Positions 1 through 12,497 of a DNA stretch of 64,000 nt are shown piece by piece. Under the pieces are notes generated by a model. That model had not been told where the DNA came from. It searched no databases and saw only the letters and a list, made by a program, of their open reading frames with translations. Position 1 is the first letter of the stretch. Each line of letters opens with the position of its first letter. The position numbers and the translations under genes are program-made. Location of the stretch: positions 17,734 to 81,733 of the forward strand of contig CAMPDV010002069.1 of assembly GCA_946699065.1 (NCBI GenBank). The letters run 5' to 3'. This DNA is from Loxodes magnus (lineage: Eukaryota > Ciliophora > Karyorelictea > Loxodida > Loxodidae).

Positions 1-393
1 AAGATAGTGTTTCATTTTTAAGTAGTATGATTTGAGAAGAAATAAGTATTTAGAAAAGTGAAGAAGTAAAGTAAGAAAATAATATAGAGTTTAAGATTAA
101 AGGAAGTATTCTTAGAGAAGTAATAAGTATTTTGAAAAGTGAAGAAGTAAAGTAAGAAAAGAAGATTAAATTTTAGTTTAACGGAAGTATGCTTTGAGAA
201 GTAATAAGTATTTGAAAAGTGAAGAAGTAAATTAAGAAAAGAAGATTAAATTTCAGTTTAACGGAATTATTCTTTGAGAAGTAATAAGTATTTAGAAAAG
301 TGAAGAAGTAAAGTAAGAAAAGAAGATTAAATTTCAGTTTAAAGGAATTATTCTTTGAGAAGTAATAAGTATTTAGAAAAGTGAAGAAGTAAA
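1..393. repeat. Five-monomer block repeated at 2734-3126 (+2,733 bp)
   Basis: The first ~393 bases match 2734-3126. Both carry the uncommon spelling AGTTTAAGATTAAAGG, where a C of the usual TTTCAG is lost, followed by a TATTTTGAAAAG core variant and an AAATTTTAGTTTAACGG head. The match ends at GTAAAG versus GTAAATTAAG. Because the left copy starts at the window edge, the true duplicated length may be greater. Confidence 0.85.
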
Positions 394-1801
394 GTAAGAA
401 AAGAAGATTAAATTTCAGTTTTAAGGTGCATGCTTTGAGAAGTAATAATTATTTAGAAAAGTGAAGAAGTAAAGTAAGAAAAGAAGATAGAGTTTCAGTT
501 TTAAGGTGCATGCTTTGAGAAGTAATAAGTATTTAGAAAAGTGAAGAAGTAAAGTAAGAAAAGAAGATAGAGTTTCAGATTAAGGGAAGTATTTTTCGAG
601 AAGTAATAAGTATTTTTAAAAGTGAAGAAGTAAAGTAAGAAAAGAAGATAGTGTTTCATTTTTAAGTAGTATGATTTGAGAAGAAATAAGTATTTAGAAA
701 AGTGAAGAAGTAAAGTAAGAAAATAATATAGAGTTTCAGATTAAAGGAAGTATTCTTAGAGAAGTAATAAGTATTTAGAAAAGTGAAGAAGTAAAGTAAG
801 AAAAGAAGATTAAATTTCAGTTTAACGGAAGTATGCTTTGAGAAGTAATAAGTATTTGAAAAGTGAAGAAGTAAATTAAGAAAAGAAGATAGAGTTTCAG
901 TTTAAAGGAAGTATTCTTAGAGAAGTAATAAGTATTTAGAAAAGTGAATAAATAAAGTAAGAAAAGAAGATAGAGTTTCATTTTTAAGTAGATGATTTGA
1001 GAAGAAATAAGTATTTAGAAAAGTGAAGAAGTAAATTAAGAAAAGAAGATAGAATTTCAGTTTAAAGGAAGTATTCTTAGAGAAGTAATAAGTATTTAGA
1101 AAAGTGAAGAAGTAAAGTTAAAAAGAAGATAGAATTTCAGTTTAACGGAATTATTCTTTGAGAAGTAATAAGTATTTAGAAAAGTGAATAAGAAAGTAAG
1201 AAAAGAAGATAGAATTTCAGTTTAAAGGAATTATTCTTTGAGAAGTAATAAGTATTTGAAAAGTGAAGAAGTAAAGTTAAGAAAAGAAGATAGAATTTCA
1301 GTTTTAAGTAGTATGCTTTGAGAAGTAATAAGTATTTAGAAAAGTTAATAAATAAAGTAAGAAAAGAAGATAGAGTTTCAGTTTAAAGGAAGTATTCTTA
1401 GAGAAGTAATAATTATTTAGAAAAGTGAAGAAGTAAAGTAAGAAAAGAAGATTAAATTTCAGTTTAACGGAAGTATGCTTTGAGAAGTAATAAGTATTTA
1501 GAAAAGTGAAGAAGTAAAGTAAGAAAAGAAGATAGTGTTTCATTTTTAAGTAGTATGATTTGAGAAGTAATAAGTAGTTAGAAAAGTGAAGAAGTAAAGT
1601 AAGAAAAGAAGATTAAATTTCAGTTTAAAGGAAGTATGCTTTGAGAAGTAATAATTATTTAGAAAAGTGAAGAAGTAAAGTAAGAAAAGAAGATAGAGTT
1701 TCAGTTTTAAGGTGCATGCTTTGAGAAGTAATAAGTATTTAGAAAAGTGAAGAAGTAAAGTAAGAAAAGAAGATATTGTTTCATTTTTAAGTAATATGAT
1801 T

Positions 1802-2411
1802 TGAGAAGTAATAATTATTTACAAAAGTGAAGAAGTAAAGTAAGAAAAGAAGATAGTGTTTCATTTTTAAGTAGTATGATTTGAGAAGTAATAAGTAGTT
1901 AGAAAAGTGTATAAATAAAGTAAGAAAAAGAAGATAGAATTTCAGTTTTAAGTAGTATGCTTTGAGAAGTAATAAGTATTTAGAAAAGTGAAGAAGTAAA
2001 GTAAGAAAAGAAGATTAAATTTCAGTTTAAAGGAATTATTCTTTGAGAAGTAATAAGTATTTAGAAAAGTGAAGAAGTAAAGTAAGAAAAGAAGATTAAA
2101 TTTCAGTTTAAAGGAAGTATGCTTTGAGAAGTAATAAGTATTTAGAAAAGTGAAGAAGTAAAGTAAGAAAAGAAGATAGAGTTTCAGTTTTAAGGTGCAT
2201 GCTTTGAGAAGTAATAAGTATTTAGAAAAGTGAAGAAGTAAAGTAAGAAAAGAAGATAGAGTTTCAGATTAAGGGAAGTATTTTTTGAGAAGTAATAAGT
2301 ATTTTTAAAGTGAAGAAGTAAAGTAAGAAAAGAAGATAGTGTTTCATTTTTAAGTAGTATGATTTGAGAAGAAATAAGTATTTAGAAAAGTGAAGAAGTA
2401 AAGTAAGAAAA
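1802..2411. repeat. ~610 bp block repeated at 5903-6513 (+4,101 bp)
   Basis: Both copies run through TAATTATTTACAAAAGTG (with the rare ACAAAAG), then AAGTAGTTAG followed by GTGTATAAATAAAG, then the GGTGCATGC head and the TTAAGGGAAG head. I see only single-base differences, for example TTTTTAAAG at 2300 versus TTTTTAAAAG in the right copy. The match ends where the left copy has GATAGAGTTTCAG and the right copy has AATAATATAGAG. Confidence 0.8.
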
Positions 2412-4644
2412 GAAGATAGAGTTTCAGTTTAAAGGAATTATTATTTGAGAAGTAATATGTATTTAGAAAAGTGAAGAAGTAAAGTAAGAAAAGAAGATAG
2501 AATTTCAGTTTTAAGGAGTATGCTTTGAGAAGTAATAAGTATTTAGAAAAGTTAATAAATAAAGTAAGAAAAGAAGATATTGTTTCATTTTTAAGTAGCA
2601 TGATTTGAGAAGAAATAAGTATTTAGAAAAGTGAAGAAGTAAATTAAGAAAAGAAGATTAAATTTCAGTTTAACGGAAGTATGCTTTGAGAAGTAATAAG
2701 TATTTGAAAAGTGAAGAAGTAAAGTAAGAAAAGAAGATAGTGTTTCATTTTTAAGTAGTATGATTTGAGAAGAAATAAGTATTTAGAAAAGTGAAGAAGT
2801 AAAGTAAGAAAATAATATAGAGTTTAAGATTAAAGGAAGTATTCTTAGAGAAGTAATAAGTATTTTGAAAAGTGAAGAAGTAAAGTAAGAAAAGAAGATT
2901 AAATTTTAGTTTAACGGAAGTATGCTTTGAGAAGTAATAAGTATTTGAAAAGTGAAGAAGTAAATTAAGAAAAGAAGATTAAATTTCAGTTTAACGGAAT
3001 TATTCTTTGAGAAGTAATAAGTATTTAGAAAAGTGAAGAAGTAAAGTAAGAAAAGAAGATTAAATTTCAGTTTAAAGGAATTATTCTTTGAGAAGTAATA
3101 AGTATTTAGAAAAGTGAAGAAGTAAATTAAGAAAAGAAGATAGAATTTCAGTTTAAAGGAAGTATTCTTTGAGAAGTAATAAGTATTTAGAAAAGTGAAG
3201 AAGTAAAGTTAAAAAGAAGATTAAATTTCAGTTTAACGGAAGTATGCTTTGAGAAGTAATAAGTATTTGAAAAGTGAAGAAGTAAATTAAGAAAAGAAGA
3301 TAGAGTTTCAGTTAAAGGAAGTATTCTTAGAGAAGTAATAAGTATTTAGAAAAGTGAATAAATAAAGTAAGAAAAGAAGATAGAGTTTCAGTTTAAAGGA
3401 ATTATTCTTTGAGAAGTAATAAGTATTTAGAAAAGTGAAGAAGTAAAGTTAAAAAGAAGATATTGTTTCATTTTTAAGTAGTATGATTAGAGAAGAAATA
3501 AGTATTTAGAAAAGTGAAGAAGTAAAGTAAGAAAAGAAGATAGAATTTCAGTTTAAAGGAAGTATTCTTAGAGAAGTAATAAGTATTTAGAAAAGTTAAT
3601 AAATAAAGTAAGAAAAGAAGATAGAGTTTCAGTTTAAAGGAAGTATTCTTTGAGAAGTAATAAGTATTTAGAAAAGTGAAGAAGTAAAGTAAGAAAAGAA
3701 GATTAAATTTCAGTTTAACGGAAGTATGCTTTGAGAAGTAATAAGTATTTAGAAAAGTGAAGAAGTAAAGTAAGAAAAGAAGATAGAGTTTCAGTTTAAA
3801 GGAAGTATTCTTTGAGAAGTAATAAGTATTTAGAAAAGTGAAGAAGTAAAGTTAAAAAGAAGATAGAATTTCAGTTTTAAGGAGTATGCTTTGAGAAGTA
3901 ATAAGTATTTAGAAAAGTTAATAAATAAAGTAAGAAAAGAAGATAGAGTTTCAGATTAAAGGAAGTATTCTTAGAGAAGTAATAAGTATTTAGAAAAGTG
4001 AAGAAGTAAAGTAAGAAAAGAAGATTAAATTTCAGTTTAACGGAATTATTCTTTGAGAAGTAATAAGTATTTAGAAAAGTGAAGAAGTAAAGTAAGAAAA
4101 GAAGATAGAATTTCAGTTTAAAGGAAGTATTCTTTGAGAAGTAATAAGTATTTAGAAAAGTGAAGAAGTAAAGTTAAAAAGAAGATAGAATTTCAGTTTT
4201 AAGGAGTATGCTTTGAGAAGTAATAAGTATTTAGAAAAGTGAAGAAGTAAAGTAAGAAAAGAAGATAGAGTTTCAGTTTTAAGGTGCATGCTTTGAGAAG
4301 TAATAAGTATTTAGAAAAGTGAAGAAGTAAAGTAAGAAAAGAAGATAGAGTTTCAGATTAAGGGAAGTATTTTTTGAGAAGTAATAAGTATTTTTAAAAG
4401 TGAAGAAGTAAAGTAAGAAAAGAAGATTAAATTTCAGTTTAAAGGAATTATTCTTTGAGAAGTAATAAGTATTTAGAAAAGTGAAGAAGTAAAGTAAGAA
4501 AAGAAGATTAAATTTCAGTTTAAAGGAAGTATGCTTTGAGAAGTAATAATTATTTAGAAAAGTGAAGAAGTAAAGTAAGAAAAGAAGATAGAGTTTCAGT
4601 TTTAAGGTGCATGCTTTGAGAAGTAATAAGTATTTAGAAAAGTG

Positions 4645-6290
4645 AAGAAGTAAAGTTAAAAAGAAGATATTGTTTCAGTTTAAAGGAATTATTCTTTGAG
4701 AAGTAATAAGTATTTTTAAAAGTGAATAAGAAAGTAAGAAAAGAAGATAGAATTTCAGTTTAAAGGAAGTATTCTTAGAGAAGTAATAAGTATTTAGAAA
4801 AGTGAATAAATAAAGTAAGAAAAGAAGATATTGTTTCATTTTTAAGTAGTATGATTAGAGAAGAAATAAGTATTTAGAAAAGTGAAGAAGTAAAGTAAGA
4901 AAAGAAGATTAAATTTCAGTTTAACGGAAGTATGCTTTGAGAAGTAATAAGTATTTAGAAAAGTGAAGAAGTAAAGTAAGAAAGGAAGATAGTGTTTCAT
5001 TTTTAAGTAGTATGATTTGAGAAGAAATAAGTATTTAGAAAAGTGAAGAAGTAAAGTAAGAAAATAATATAGAGTTTCAGATTAAAGGAAGTATTCTTAG
5101 AGAAGTAATAAGTATTTAGAAAAGTGAAGAAGTAAAGTAAGAAAAGAAGATTAAATTTCAGTTTAACGGAAGTATGCTTTGAGAAGTAATAAGTATTTAG
5201 AAAAGTGAATAAATAAAGTAAGAAAAGAAGATATTGTTTCAGTTTAAAGGAATTATTCTTTGAGAAGTAATAAGTATTTAGAAAAGTGAATAAGAAAGTA
5301 AGAAAAGAAGATAGAATTTCAGTTTAAAAGAATTATTCTTTGAGAAGTAATAAGTATTTGAAAAGTGAAGAAGTAAAGTTAAAAAGAAGATAGAATTTCA
5401 GTTTAAAGGAATTATTCTTTGAGAAGTAATAAGTATTTAGAAAAATGAAGAAGTAAAGTAAGAAAAGAAGATTAAATTTCAGTTTTAAGGAAGTATTCTT
5501 AGAGAAGTAATAAGTATTTAGAAAAGTGAAGAAGTAAAGTAAGAAAAGAAGATAGAGTTTCATTTTTAAGGAGTATGCTTTGAGAAGTAATAAGTATTTA
5601 GAAAAGTGAAGAAGTAAAGTAAGAAAAGAAGATATTGTTTCATTTTTAAGTAATATGATTTGAGAAGTAATAAGTATTTAGAAAAGTGAAGAAGTAAAGT
5701 AAGAAAAGAAGATTAAATTTTAGTTTAACGGAAGTATGCTTTGAGAAGTAATAAGTATTTAGAAAAGTGAATAAATAAAGTAAGAAAAGAAGATAAAGTT
5801 TCAGTTTAAAGGAATTATTCTTTGAGAAGTAATAAGTATTTGAAAAGTGAAGAAGTAAAGTAAGAAAAGAAGATAGAGTTTCAGTTTAAAGGAATTATTA
5901 TTTGAGAAGTAATAATTATTTACAAAAGTGAAGAAGTAAAGTAAGAAAAGAAGATAGTGTTTCATTTTTAAGTAGTATGATTTGAGAAGTAATAAGTAGT
6001 TAGAAAAGTGTATAAATAAAGTAAGAAAAAGAAGATAGAATTTCAGTTTTAAGTAGTATGCTTTGAGAAGTAATAAGTATTTAGAAAAGTGAAGAAGTAA
6101 AGTAAGAAAAGAAGATTAAATTTCAGTTTAAAGGAATTATTCTTTGAGAAGTAATAAGTATTTAGAAAAGTGAAGAAGTAAAGTAAGAAAAGAAGATTAA
6201 ATTTCAGTTTAAAGGAAGTATGCTTTGAGAAGTAATAATTATTTAGAAAAGTGAAGAAGTAAAGTAAGAAAAGAAGATAGAGTTTCAGTT
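4645..6290. repeat. ~1.65 kb block repeated at 6655-8299 (+2,010/2,011 bp)
   Basis: The two copies share a run of unusual monomers in the same order. These include GTTAAAAAG followed by GATATTG, a TTTTTAAAAG core, a GATTAGAG or GATTATTG head, a GTAAGAAAGGAAG tail (4981 and 6992), AAGTAGTTAG with GTGTATA (5996 and 8006), and a GATAAAG prefix. About three monomers in the middle (roughly 5545-5780 versus 7555-7790) differ in type without changing the spacing. The copies diverge where the left has the GGTGCATGC head and the right has AACGGAAG. Confidence 0.85.
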
Positions 6291-9111
6291 TTAAGGTGCA
6301 TGCTTTGAGAAGTAATAAGTATTTAGAAAAGTGAAGAAGTAAAGTAAGAAAAGAAGATAGAGTTTCAGATTAAGGGAAGTATTTTTTGAGAAGTAATAAG
6401 TATTTTTAAAAGTGAAGAAGTAAAGTAAGAAAAGAAGATAGTGTTTCATTTTTAAGTAGTATGATTTGAGAAGAAATAAGTATTTAGAAAAGTGAAGAAG
6501 TAAAGTAAGAAAATAATATAGAGTTTCAGATTAAAGGAATTATTCTTTGAGAAGTAATAAGTATTTAGAAAAGTGAAGAAGTAAAGTAAGAAAAGAAGAT
6601 TAAATTTCAGTTTAACGGAAGTATGCTTTGAGAAGTAATAAGTATTTGAAAAGTGAAGAAGTAAAGTTAAAAAGAAGATATTGTTTCAGTTTAAAGGAAT
6701 TATTCTTTGAGAAGTAATAAGTATTTTTAAAAGTGAATAAGAAAGTAAGAAAAGAAGATAGAATTTCAGTTTAAAGGAAGTATTCTTAGAGAAGTAATAA
6801 GTATTTAGAAAAGTGAATAAATAAAGTAAGAAAAGAAGATATTGTTTCATTTTTAAGTAGTATGATTATTGAAGAAATAAGTATTTAGAAAAGTGAAGAA
6901 GTAAAGTAAGAAAAGAAGATTAAATTTCAGTTTAACGGAAGTATGCTTTGAGAAGTAATAAGTATTTAGAAAAGTGAAGAAGTAAAGTAAGAAAGGAAGA
7001 TAGTGTTTCATTTTTAAGTAGTATGATTTGAGAAGTAATAAGTATTTAGAAAAGTAAATAAATAAAGTAAGAAAAAAAGATAGAGTTTCAGATTAAAGGA
7101 AGTATTCTTAGAGAAGTAATAAGTATTTAGAAAAGTGAAGAAGTAAAGTAAGAAAAGAAGATTAAATTTCAGTTTAACGGAAGTATGCTTTGAGAAGTAA
7201 TAAGTATTTAGAAAAGTGAATAAATAAAGTAAGAAAAGAAGATATTGTTTCAGTTTAAAGGAATTATTCTTTGAGAAGTAATAAGTATTTAGAAAAGTGA
7301 ATAAGAAAGTAAGAAAAGAAGATAGAATTTCAGTTTAAAGGAATTATTCTTTGAGAAGTAATAAGTATTTGAAAAGTGAAGAAGTAAAGTTAAAAAGAAG
7401 ATAGAATTTCAGTTTTAAGGAGTATTCTTTGAGAAGTAATAAGTATTTAGAAAAGTGAAGAAGTAAAGTAAGAAAAGAAGATTAAATTTCAGTTTTAAGG
7501 AAGTATTCTTAGAGAAGTAATAAGTATTTAGAAAAGTGAAGAAGTAAAGTTAAAAAGAAGATTAAATTTCAGTTTAAAGGAATTATTCTTTGAGAAGTAA
7601 TAAGTATTTAGAAAAGTGAAGAAGTAAAGTTAAAAAGAAGATAAAATTTCAGTTTAACGGAAGTATGCTTTGAGAAGTAATAAGTATTTAGAAAAGTGAA
7701 TAAATAAAGTAAGAAAAGAAGATAGAGTTTCAGTTTAAAGGAAGTATTCTTAGAGAAGTAATAAGTATTTAGAAAAGTGAATAAATAAAGTAAGAAAAGA
7801 AGATAAAGTTTCAGTTTAAAGGAATTATTCTTTGAGAAGTAATAAGTATTTGAAAAGTGAAGAAGTAAAGTAAGAAAAGAAGATAGAGTTTCAGTTTAAA
7901 GGAATTATTATTTGAGAAGTAATAATTATTTACAAAAGTGAAGAAGTAAAGTAAGAAAAGAAGATAGTGTTTCATTTTTAAGTAGTATGATTTGAGAAGT
8001 AATAAGTAGTTAGAAAAGTGTATAAATAAAGTAAGAAAAGAAGATAGAATTTCAGTTTTAAGTAGTATGCTTTGAGAAGTAATAAGTATTTAGAAAAGTG
8101 AAGAAGTAAAGTAAGAAAAGAAGATTAAATTTCAGTTTAAAGGAATTATTCTTTGAGAAGTAATAAGTATTTAGAAAAGTGAAGAAGTAAAGTAAGAAAA
8201 GAAGATTAAATTTCAGTTTAAAGGAAGTATGCTTTGAGAAGTAATAATTATTTAGAAAAGTGAAGAAGTAAAGTAAGAAAAGAAGATAGAGTTTCAGTTT
8301 AACGGAAGTATGCTTTGAGAAGTAATAAGTATTTAGAAAAGTGAAGAAGTAAAGTAAGAAAAGAAGATAGAGTTTCAGTTTAAAGGAAGTATTCTTTGAG
8401 AAGTAATAAGTATTTAGAAAAGTGAAGAAGTAAAGTTAAAAAGAAGATTAAATTTCAGTTTAACGGAAGTATGCTTTGAGAAGAAATAAGTATTTAGAAA
8501 AGTGAAGAAGTAAAGTAAGAAAAGAAGATAGAGTTTCAGTTTAAAGGAATTATTATTTGAGAAGTAATAAGTATTTAGAAAAGTGAAGAAGTAAAGTAAG
8601 AAAAGAAGATAGAATTTCAGTTTAACGGAAGTATGCTTTGAGAAGTAATAAGTATTTGAAAAGTGAAGAAGTAAAGTTAAAAAGAAGATATTGTTTCAGT
8701 TTAAAGGAATTATTCTTTGAGAAGTAATAAGTATTTAGAAAAGTGAAGAAGTAAAGTAAGAAAAGAAGATTAAATTTCAGTTTAAAGGAAGTATGCTTTG
8801 AGAAGTAATAATTATTTAGAAAAGTGAAGAAGTAAAGTAAGAAAAGAAGATAGAGTTTCAGTTTTAAGGTGCATGCTTTGAGAAGTAATAAGTATTTTTA
8901 AAAGTGAATATGAAAGTAAGAAAAGAAGATAGAATTTCAGTTTAAAGGAAGTATTCTTAGAGAAGTAATAAGTATTTAGAAAAGTGAATAAATAAAGTAA
9001 GAAAAGAAGATATTGTTTCATTTTTAAGTAGTATGATTAGAGAAGAAATAAGTATTTAGAAAAGTGAAGAAGTAAAGTAAGAAAAGAAGATAGAATTTCA
9101 GTTTTAAGGAG

Positions 9112-11092
9112 TATGCTTTGAGAAGTAATAAGTATTTAGAAAAGTGAATAAATAAAGTAAGAAAAGAAGATAGAGTTTCATTTTTAAGTAGTATGATTTG
9201 AGAAGTAATATCTATTTAGAAAAGTGAAGAAGTAAAGTAAGAAAATAATATAGAGTTTCAGATTAAAGGAAGTATTCTTTGAGAAGTAATAAGTATTTTG
9301 AAAAGTGAAGAAGTAAAGTAAGAAAAGAAGATTAAATTTCAGTTTAACGGAAGTATGCTTTGAGAAGTAATAAGTATTTAGAAAAGTGAATAAATAAAGT
9401 AAGAAAAGAAGATATTGTTTCAGTTTAAAGGAATTATTCTTAGAGAAGTAATAAGTATTTAGAAAAGTGAAGAAGTAAAGTTAAAAAGAAGATATTGTTT
9501 CAGTTTAAAGGAATTATTCTTTGAGAAGTAATAAGTATTTTTAAAAGTGAATAAGAAAGTAAGAAAAGAAGATAGAATTTCAGTTTAAAGGAAGTATTCT
9601 TAGAGAAGTAATAAGTATTTAGAAAAGTGAAGAAGTAAAGTTAAAAAGAAGATTAAATTTCAGTTTAACGGAAGTATGCTTTGAGAAGTAATAAGTATTT
9701 AGAAAAGTGAATAAATAATGTAAGAAAAGAAGATAGAGTTTCAGATTAAAGGAAGTATTCTTAGAGAAGTAATAAGTATTTAGAAAAGTGAAGAAGTAAA
9801 GTAAGAAAAGAAGATTAAATTTCAGTTTAACGGAAGTATGCTTTGAGAAGTAATAAGTATTTGAAAAGTGAAGAAGTAAAGTTAAAAAGAAGATAGAATT
9901 TCAGTTTTAAGGAGTATGCTTTGAGAAGTAATAAGTATTTAGAAAAGTGAATAAATAAAGTAAGAAAAGAAGATAGAGTTTCATTTTTAAGTAGTATGAT
10001 TTGAGAAGTAATATCTATTTAGTAAAGTGAAGAAGTAAAGTAAGAAAATAATATAGAGTTTCAGATTAAAGGAAGTATGCTTTGAGAAGTAATAAGTATT
10101 TAGAAAAGTGAAGAAGTAAAGTAAGAAAAGAAGATATTGTTTCATTTTTAAGGAGTATGCTTTGAGAAGTAATAAGTATTTAGAAAAGTAAATAAATAAA
10201 GTAAGAAAAGAAGATTAAATTTCAGTTTAACGGAAGTATGCTTTGAGAAGTAATAAGTATTTGAAAAGTGAAGAAGTAAAGTAAGAAAAGAAGATATTGT
10301 TTCAGTTTAAAGGAATTATTCTTTGAGAAGTAATAAGTATTTAGAAAAGTGAATAAGAAAGTAAGAAAAGAAGATAGAATTTCAGTTTAAAGGAATTATT
10401 CTTTGAGAAGTAATAAGTATTTAGAAAAGTGAAGAAGTAAAGTTAAAAAGAAGATTAAATTTCAGTTTAACGGAAGTATGCTTTGAGAAGTAATAAGTAT
10501 TTAGAAAAGTGAATAAATAAAGTAAGAAAAGAAGATAGAGTTTCAGTTTAAAGGAAGTATTCTTAGAGAAGTAATAAGTATTTAGAAAGGTGAAGAAGTA
10601 AAGTAAGAAAAGAAGATTAAATTTCAGTTTAACGGAAGTATGCTTTGAGAAGTAATAAGTATTTAGAAAAGTGAATAAGAAAGTAAGAAAAGAAGATATT
10701 GTTTCAGATTAAAGGAATTATTCTTTGAGAAGTAATAAGTATTTAGAAAAGTGAATAAATAAAGTAATAAAAGAAGATATTGTTTCAGTTTAAAGGAATT
10801 ATTCTTTGAGAAGTAATAAGTATTTAGAAAAGTGAATAAGAAAGTAAGAAAAGAAGATAGAATTTCAGTTTAAAGGAATTATTCTTTGAGAAGTAATAAG
10901 TATTTAGAAAAGTGAAGAAGTAAAGTTAAAAAGAAGATAAAATTACAATTTAACGGAAGTATGCTTTGAGAAGTAATAAGTATTTAGAAAAGTGAATAAA
11001 TAAAGTAAGAAAAGAAGATAGAGTTTCAGTTTAAAGGAGTATGCTTTGAGAAGTAATAAGTATTTAGAAAAGTGAATAAATAAAGTAAGAAA
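9112..11092. repeat. ~1.98 kb block repeated at 32512-34496 (+23,401 to +23,404 bp)
   Basis: Rare spellings occur in the same order in both blocks. TAATATCTATTTAG is at 9208 and 10011, matching 32609 and 33414. GAATAAATAATGTAAG is near 9713 and 33113. AAAATTACAATTTAACGG is near 10938 and 34342. The offset drifts by only 3 bp over 2 kb. Differences include one GATTAAATTTCAG monomer on the left that corresponds to a GAATGTTAAATTTAAG monomer on the right near 33050. The match ends at GTAAGAAAAGAAG versus GTAAGAAAAAAAG. Confidence 0.88.
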
Positions 11093-11173
11093 AGAAGATA
11101 GAGTTTCAGTTTAAAGGAGTATGCTTTGAGAAGTAATAAGTATTTAGAAAAGTGAATAAATAAAGTAATAAAA

Positions 11174-12497
11174 GAAGATATTGTTTCAGTTTAAAGGAAT
11201 TATTCTTTGAGAAGTAATAAGTATTTAGAAAAGTGAAGAAGTAAAGTAAGAAAAGAAGATTAAATTTCAGTTTTAAGGAGTATGCTTTGAGAAGTAATAA
11301 GTATTTAGAAAAGTGAATAAATAAAGTAAGAAAAGAAGATAGAGTTTCAGATTAAAGGAAGTATTCTTTGAGAAGTAATAATTATTTAGAAAAGTGAAGA
11401 AGTAAAGTAAGAAAAGAAGATAGTGTTTCAGTTTTAAGTAGTATGCTTTGAGAAGTAATAAGTATTTAGAAAAGTGAATAAATAAAGTAATAAAAGAAGA
11501 TATTGTTTCAGTTTAAAGGAATTATTCTTTGAGAAGTAATAAGTATTTAGAAAAGTGAAGAAGTAAAGTAAGAAAAGAAGATTAAATTTCAGTTTTAAGG
11601 AGTATGCTATGAGAAGTAATAAGTATTTAGAAAAGTGAATAAATAAAGTAAGAAAAGAAGATAGAGTTTCAGATTAAAGGTAGTATTCTTTGAGAAGTAA
11701 TAATTATTTAGAAAAGTGAAGAAGTAAAGTAAGAAAAGAAGATAGTGTTTCAGTTTTAAGTAGTATGCTTTGAGAAGTAATAAGTATTTAGAAAAGTGAA
11801 GAAGTAAAGTTAAAAAGAAGATATTGTTTCATTTTTAAGTAGTATGATTAGAGAAGAAATAAGTTTCATTTTAAAAGAATTATTCTTTGAGAAGTAATAA
11901 GTATTTAGAAAAGTGAAGAAGTAAAGTAAGAAAAGAAGATTAAATTTCAGTTTTAAGGAGTATGCTTTGAGAAGTAATAAGTATTTAGAAAAGTGAAGAA
12001 GTAAAGTAAGAAAAGAAGATATTGTTTCAGATTAAAGGAAGTATTCTTTGAGAAGTAATAATTATTTAGAAAAGTGAAGAAGTAAAGTAAGAAAAGAAGA
12101 TAGTGTTTCAGTTTTAAGTAGTATGCTTTGAGAAGTAATAAGTATTTAGAAAAGTGAAGAAGTAAAGTAAGAAAAGAAGATATTGTTTCAGTTTAAAGGA
12201 ATTATTCTTTGAGAAGTAATAAGTATTTAGAAAAGTGAAGAAGTAAAGTAAGAAAAGAAGATTAAATTTCAGTTTTAAGGAGTATGCTTTGAGAAGTAAT
12301 AAGTATTTAGAAAAGTGAAGAAGTAAAGTAAGAAAAGAAGATATTGTTTCAGATTAAAGGAAGTATTCTTTGAGAAGTAATAATTATTTAGAAAAGTGAA
12401 GAAGTAAAGTAAGAAAAGAAGATAGTGTTTCAGTTTTAAGTAGTATGCTTTGAGAAGTAATAAGTATTTAGAAAAGTGAAGAAGTAAAGTAAGAAAA
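11174..12497. repeat. Four-monomer higher-order repeat (322 bp), four tandem copies
   Basis: Copies start at GAAGATATTG positions 11174, 11496, 11817 and 12176, and the next begins at 12498, giving spacings of 322, 321, 359 and 322. Each copy has four monomer types in fixed order: GATATTG with AAGGAATTATTC, GATTAAA with TTAAGGAGTATGC, a GATAGAG or GATATTG prefix with CAGATTAAAGG and a TAATTATTTAG core, then GATAGTG with TTAAGTAGTATGC. The third copy is 37 bp too long because it holds an extra, truncated monomer (see 11863). Confidence 0.88.
11817..11910. repeat. Truncated monomer junction inside the satellite
   Basis: At 11863/11864 the unit jumps from AGAAGAAATAAG in the core directly to TTTCATTTTAAAAG in the head of the next monomer. 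About 44 bp are skipped, namely the end of one unit and the first ten bases of the next. I see no comparable loss of half a unit elsewhere in the window. It looks like an illegitimate deletion or a strand-slip scar rather than a unit variant. Confidence 0.85.

Larger units (their letters stand above)
1..9110. repeat. Left zone of the array, marked by the GGTGCATGC head variant
   Basis: The head spelling AAGGTGCATGC occurs near 424, 508, 1707, 2195, 4283, 4606, 6295 and 8867, and I do not see it again in the remaining 55 kb. The zone also holds most of the GTAAATTAAG tails of the left half, the AAAATAATATAG prefix variant, and TTTTTAAAAG (or TTTTTAAAG) core variants after a TTAAGGGAAG head. 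Two internal block matches, listed separately, show local duplication. Nothing other than satellite is present. Confidence 0.85.

Noticed and set aside
11817..11910. Excision footprint of a transposon at the truncated monomer
   Set aside because: There is no target-site duplication or residual terminal sequence. A simple deletion explains it.
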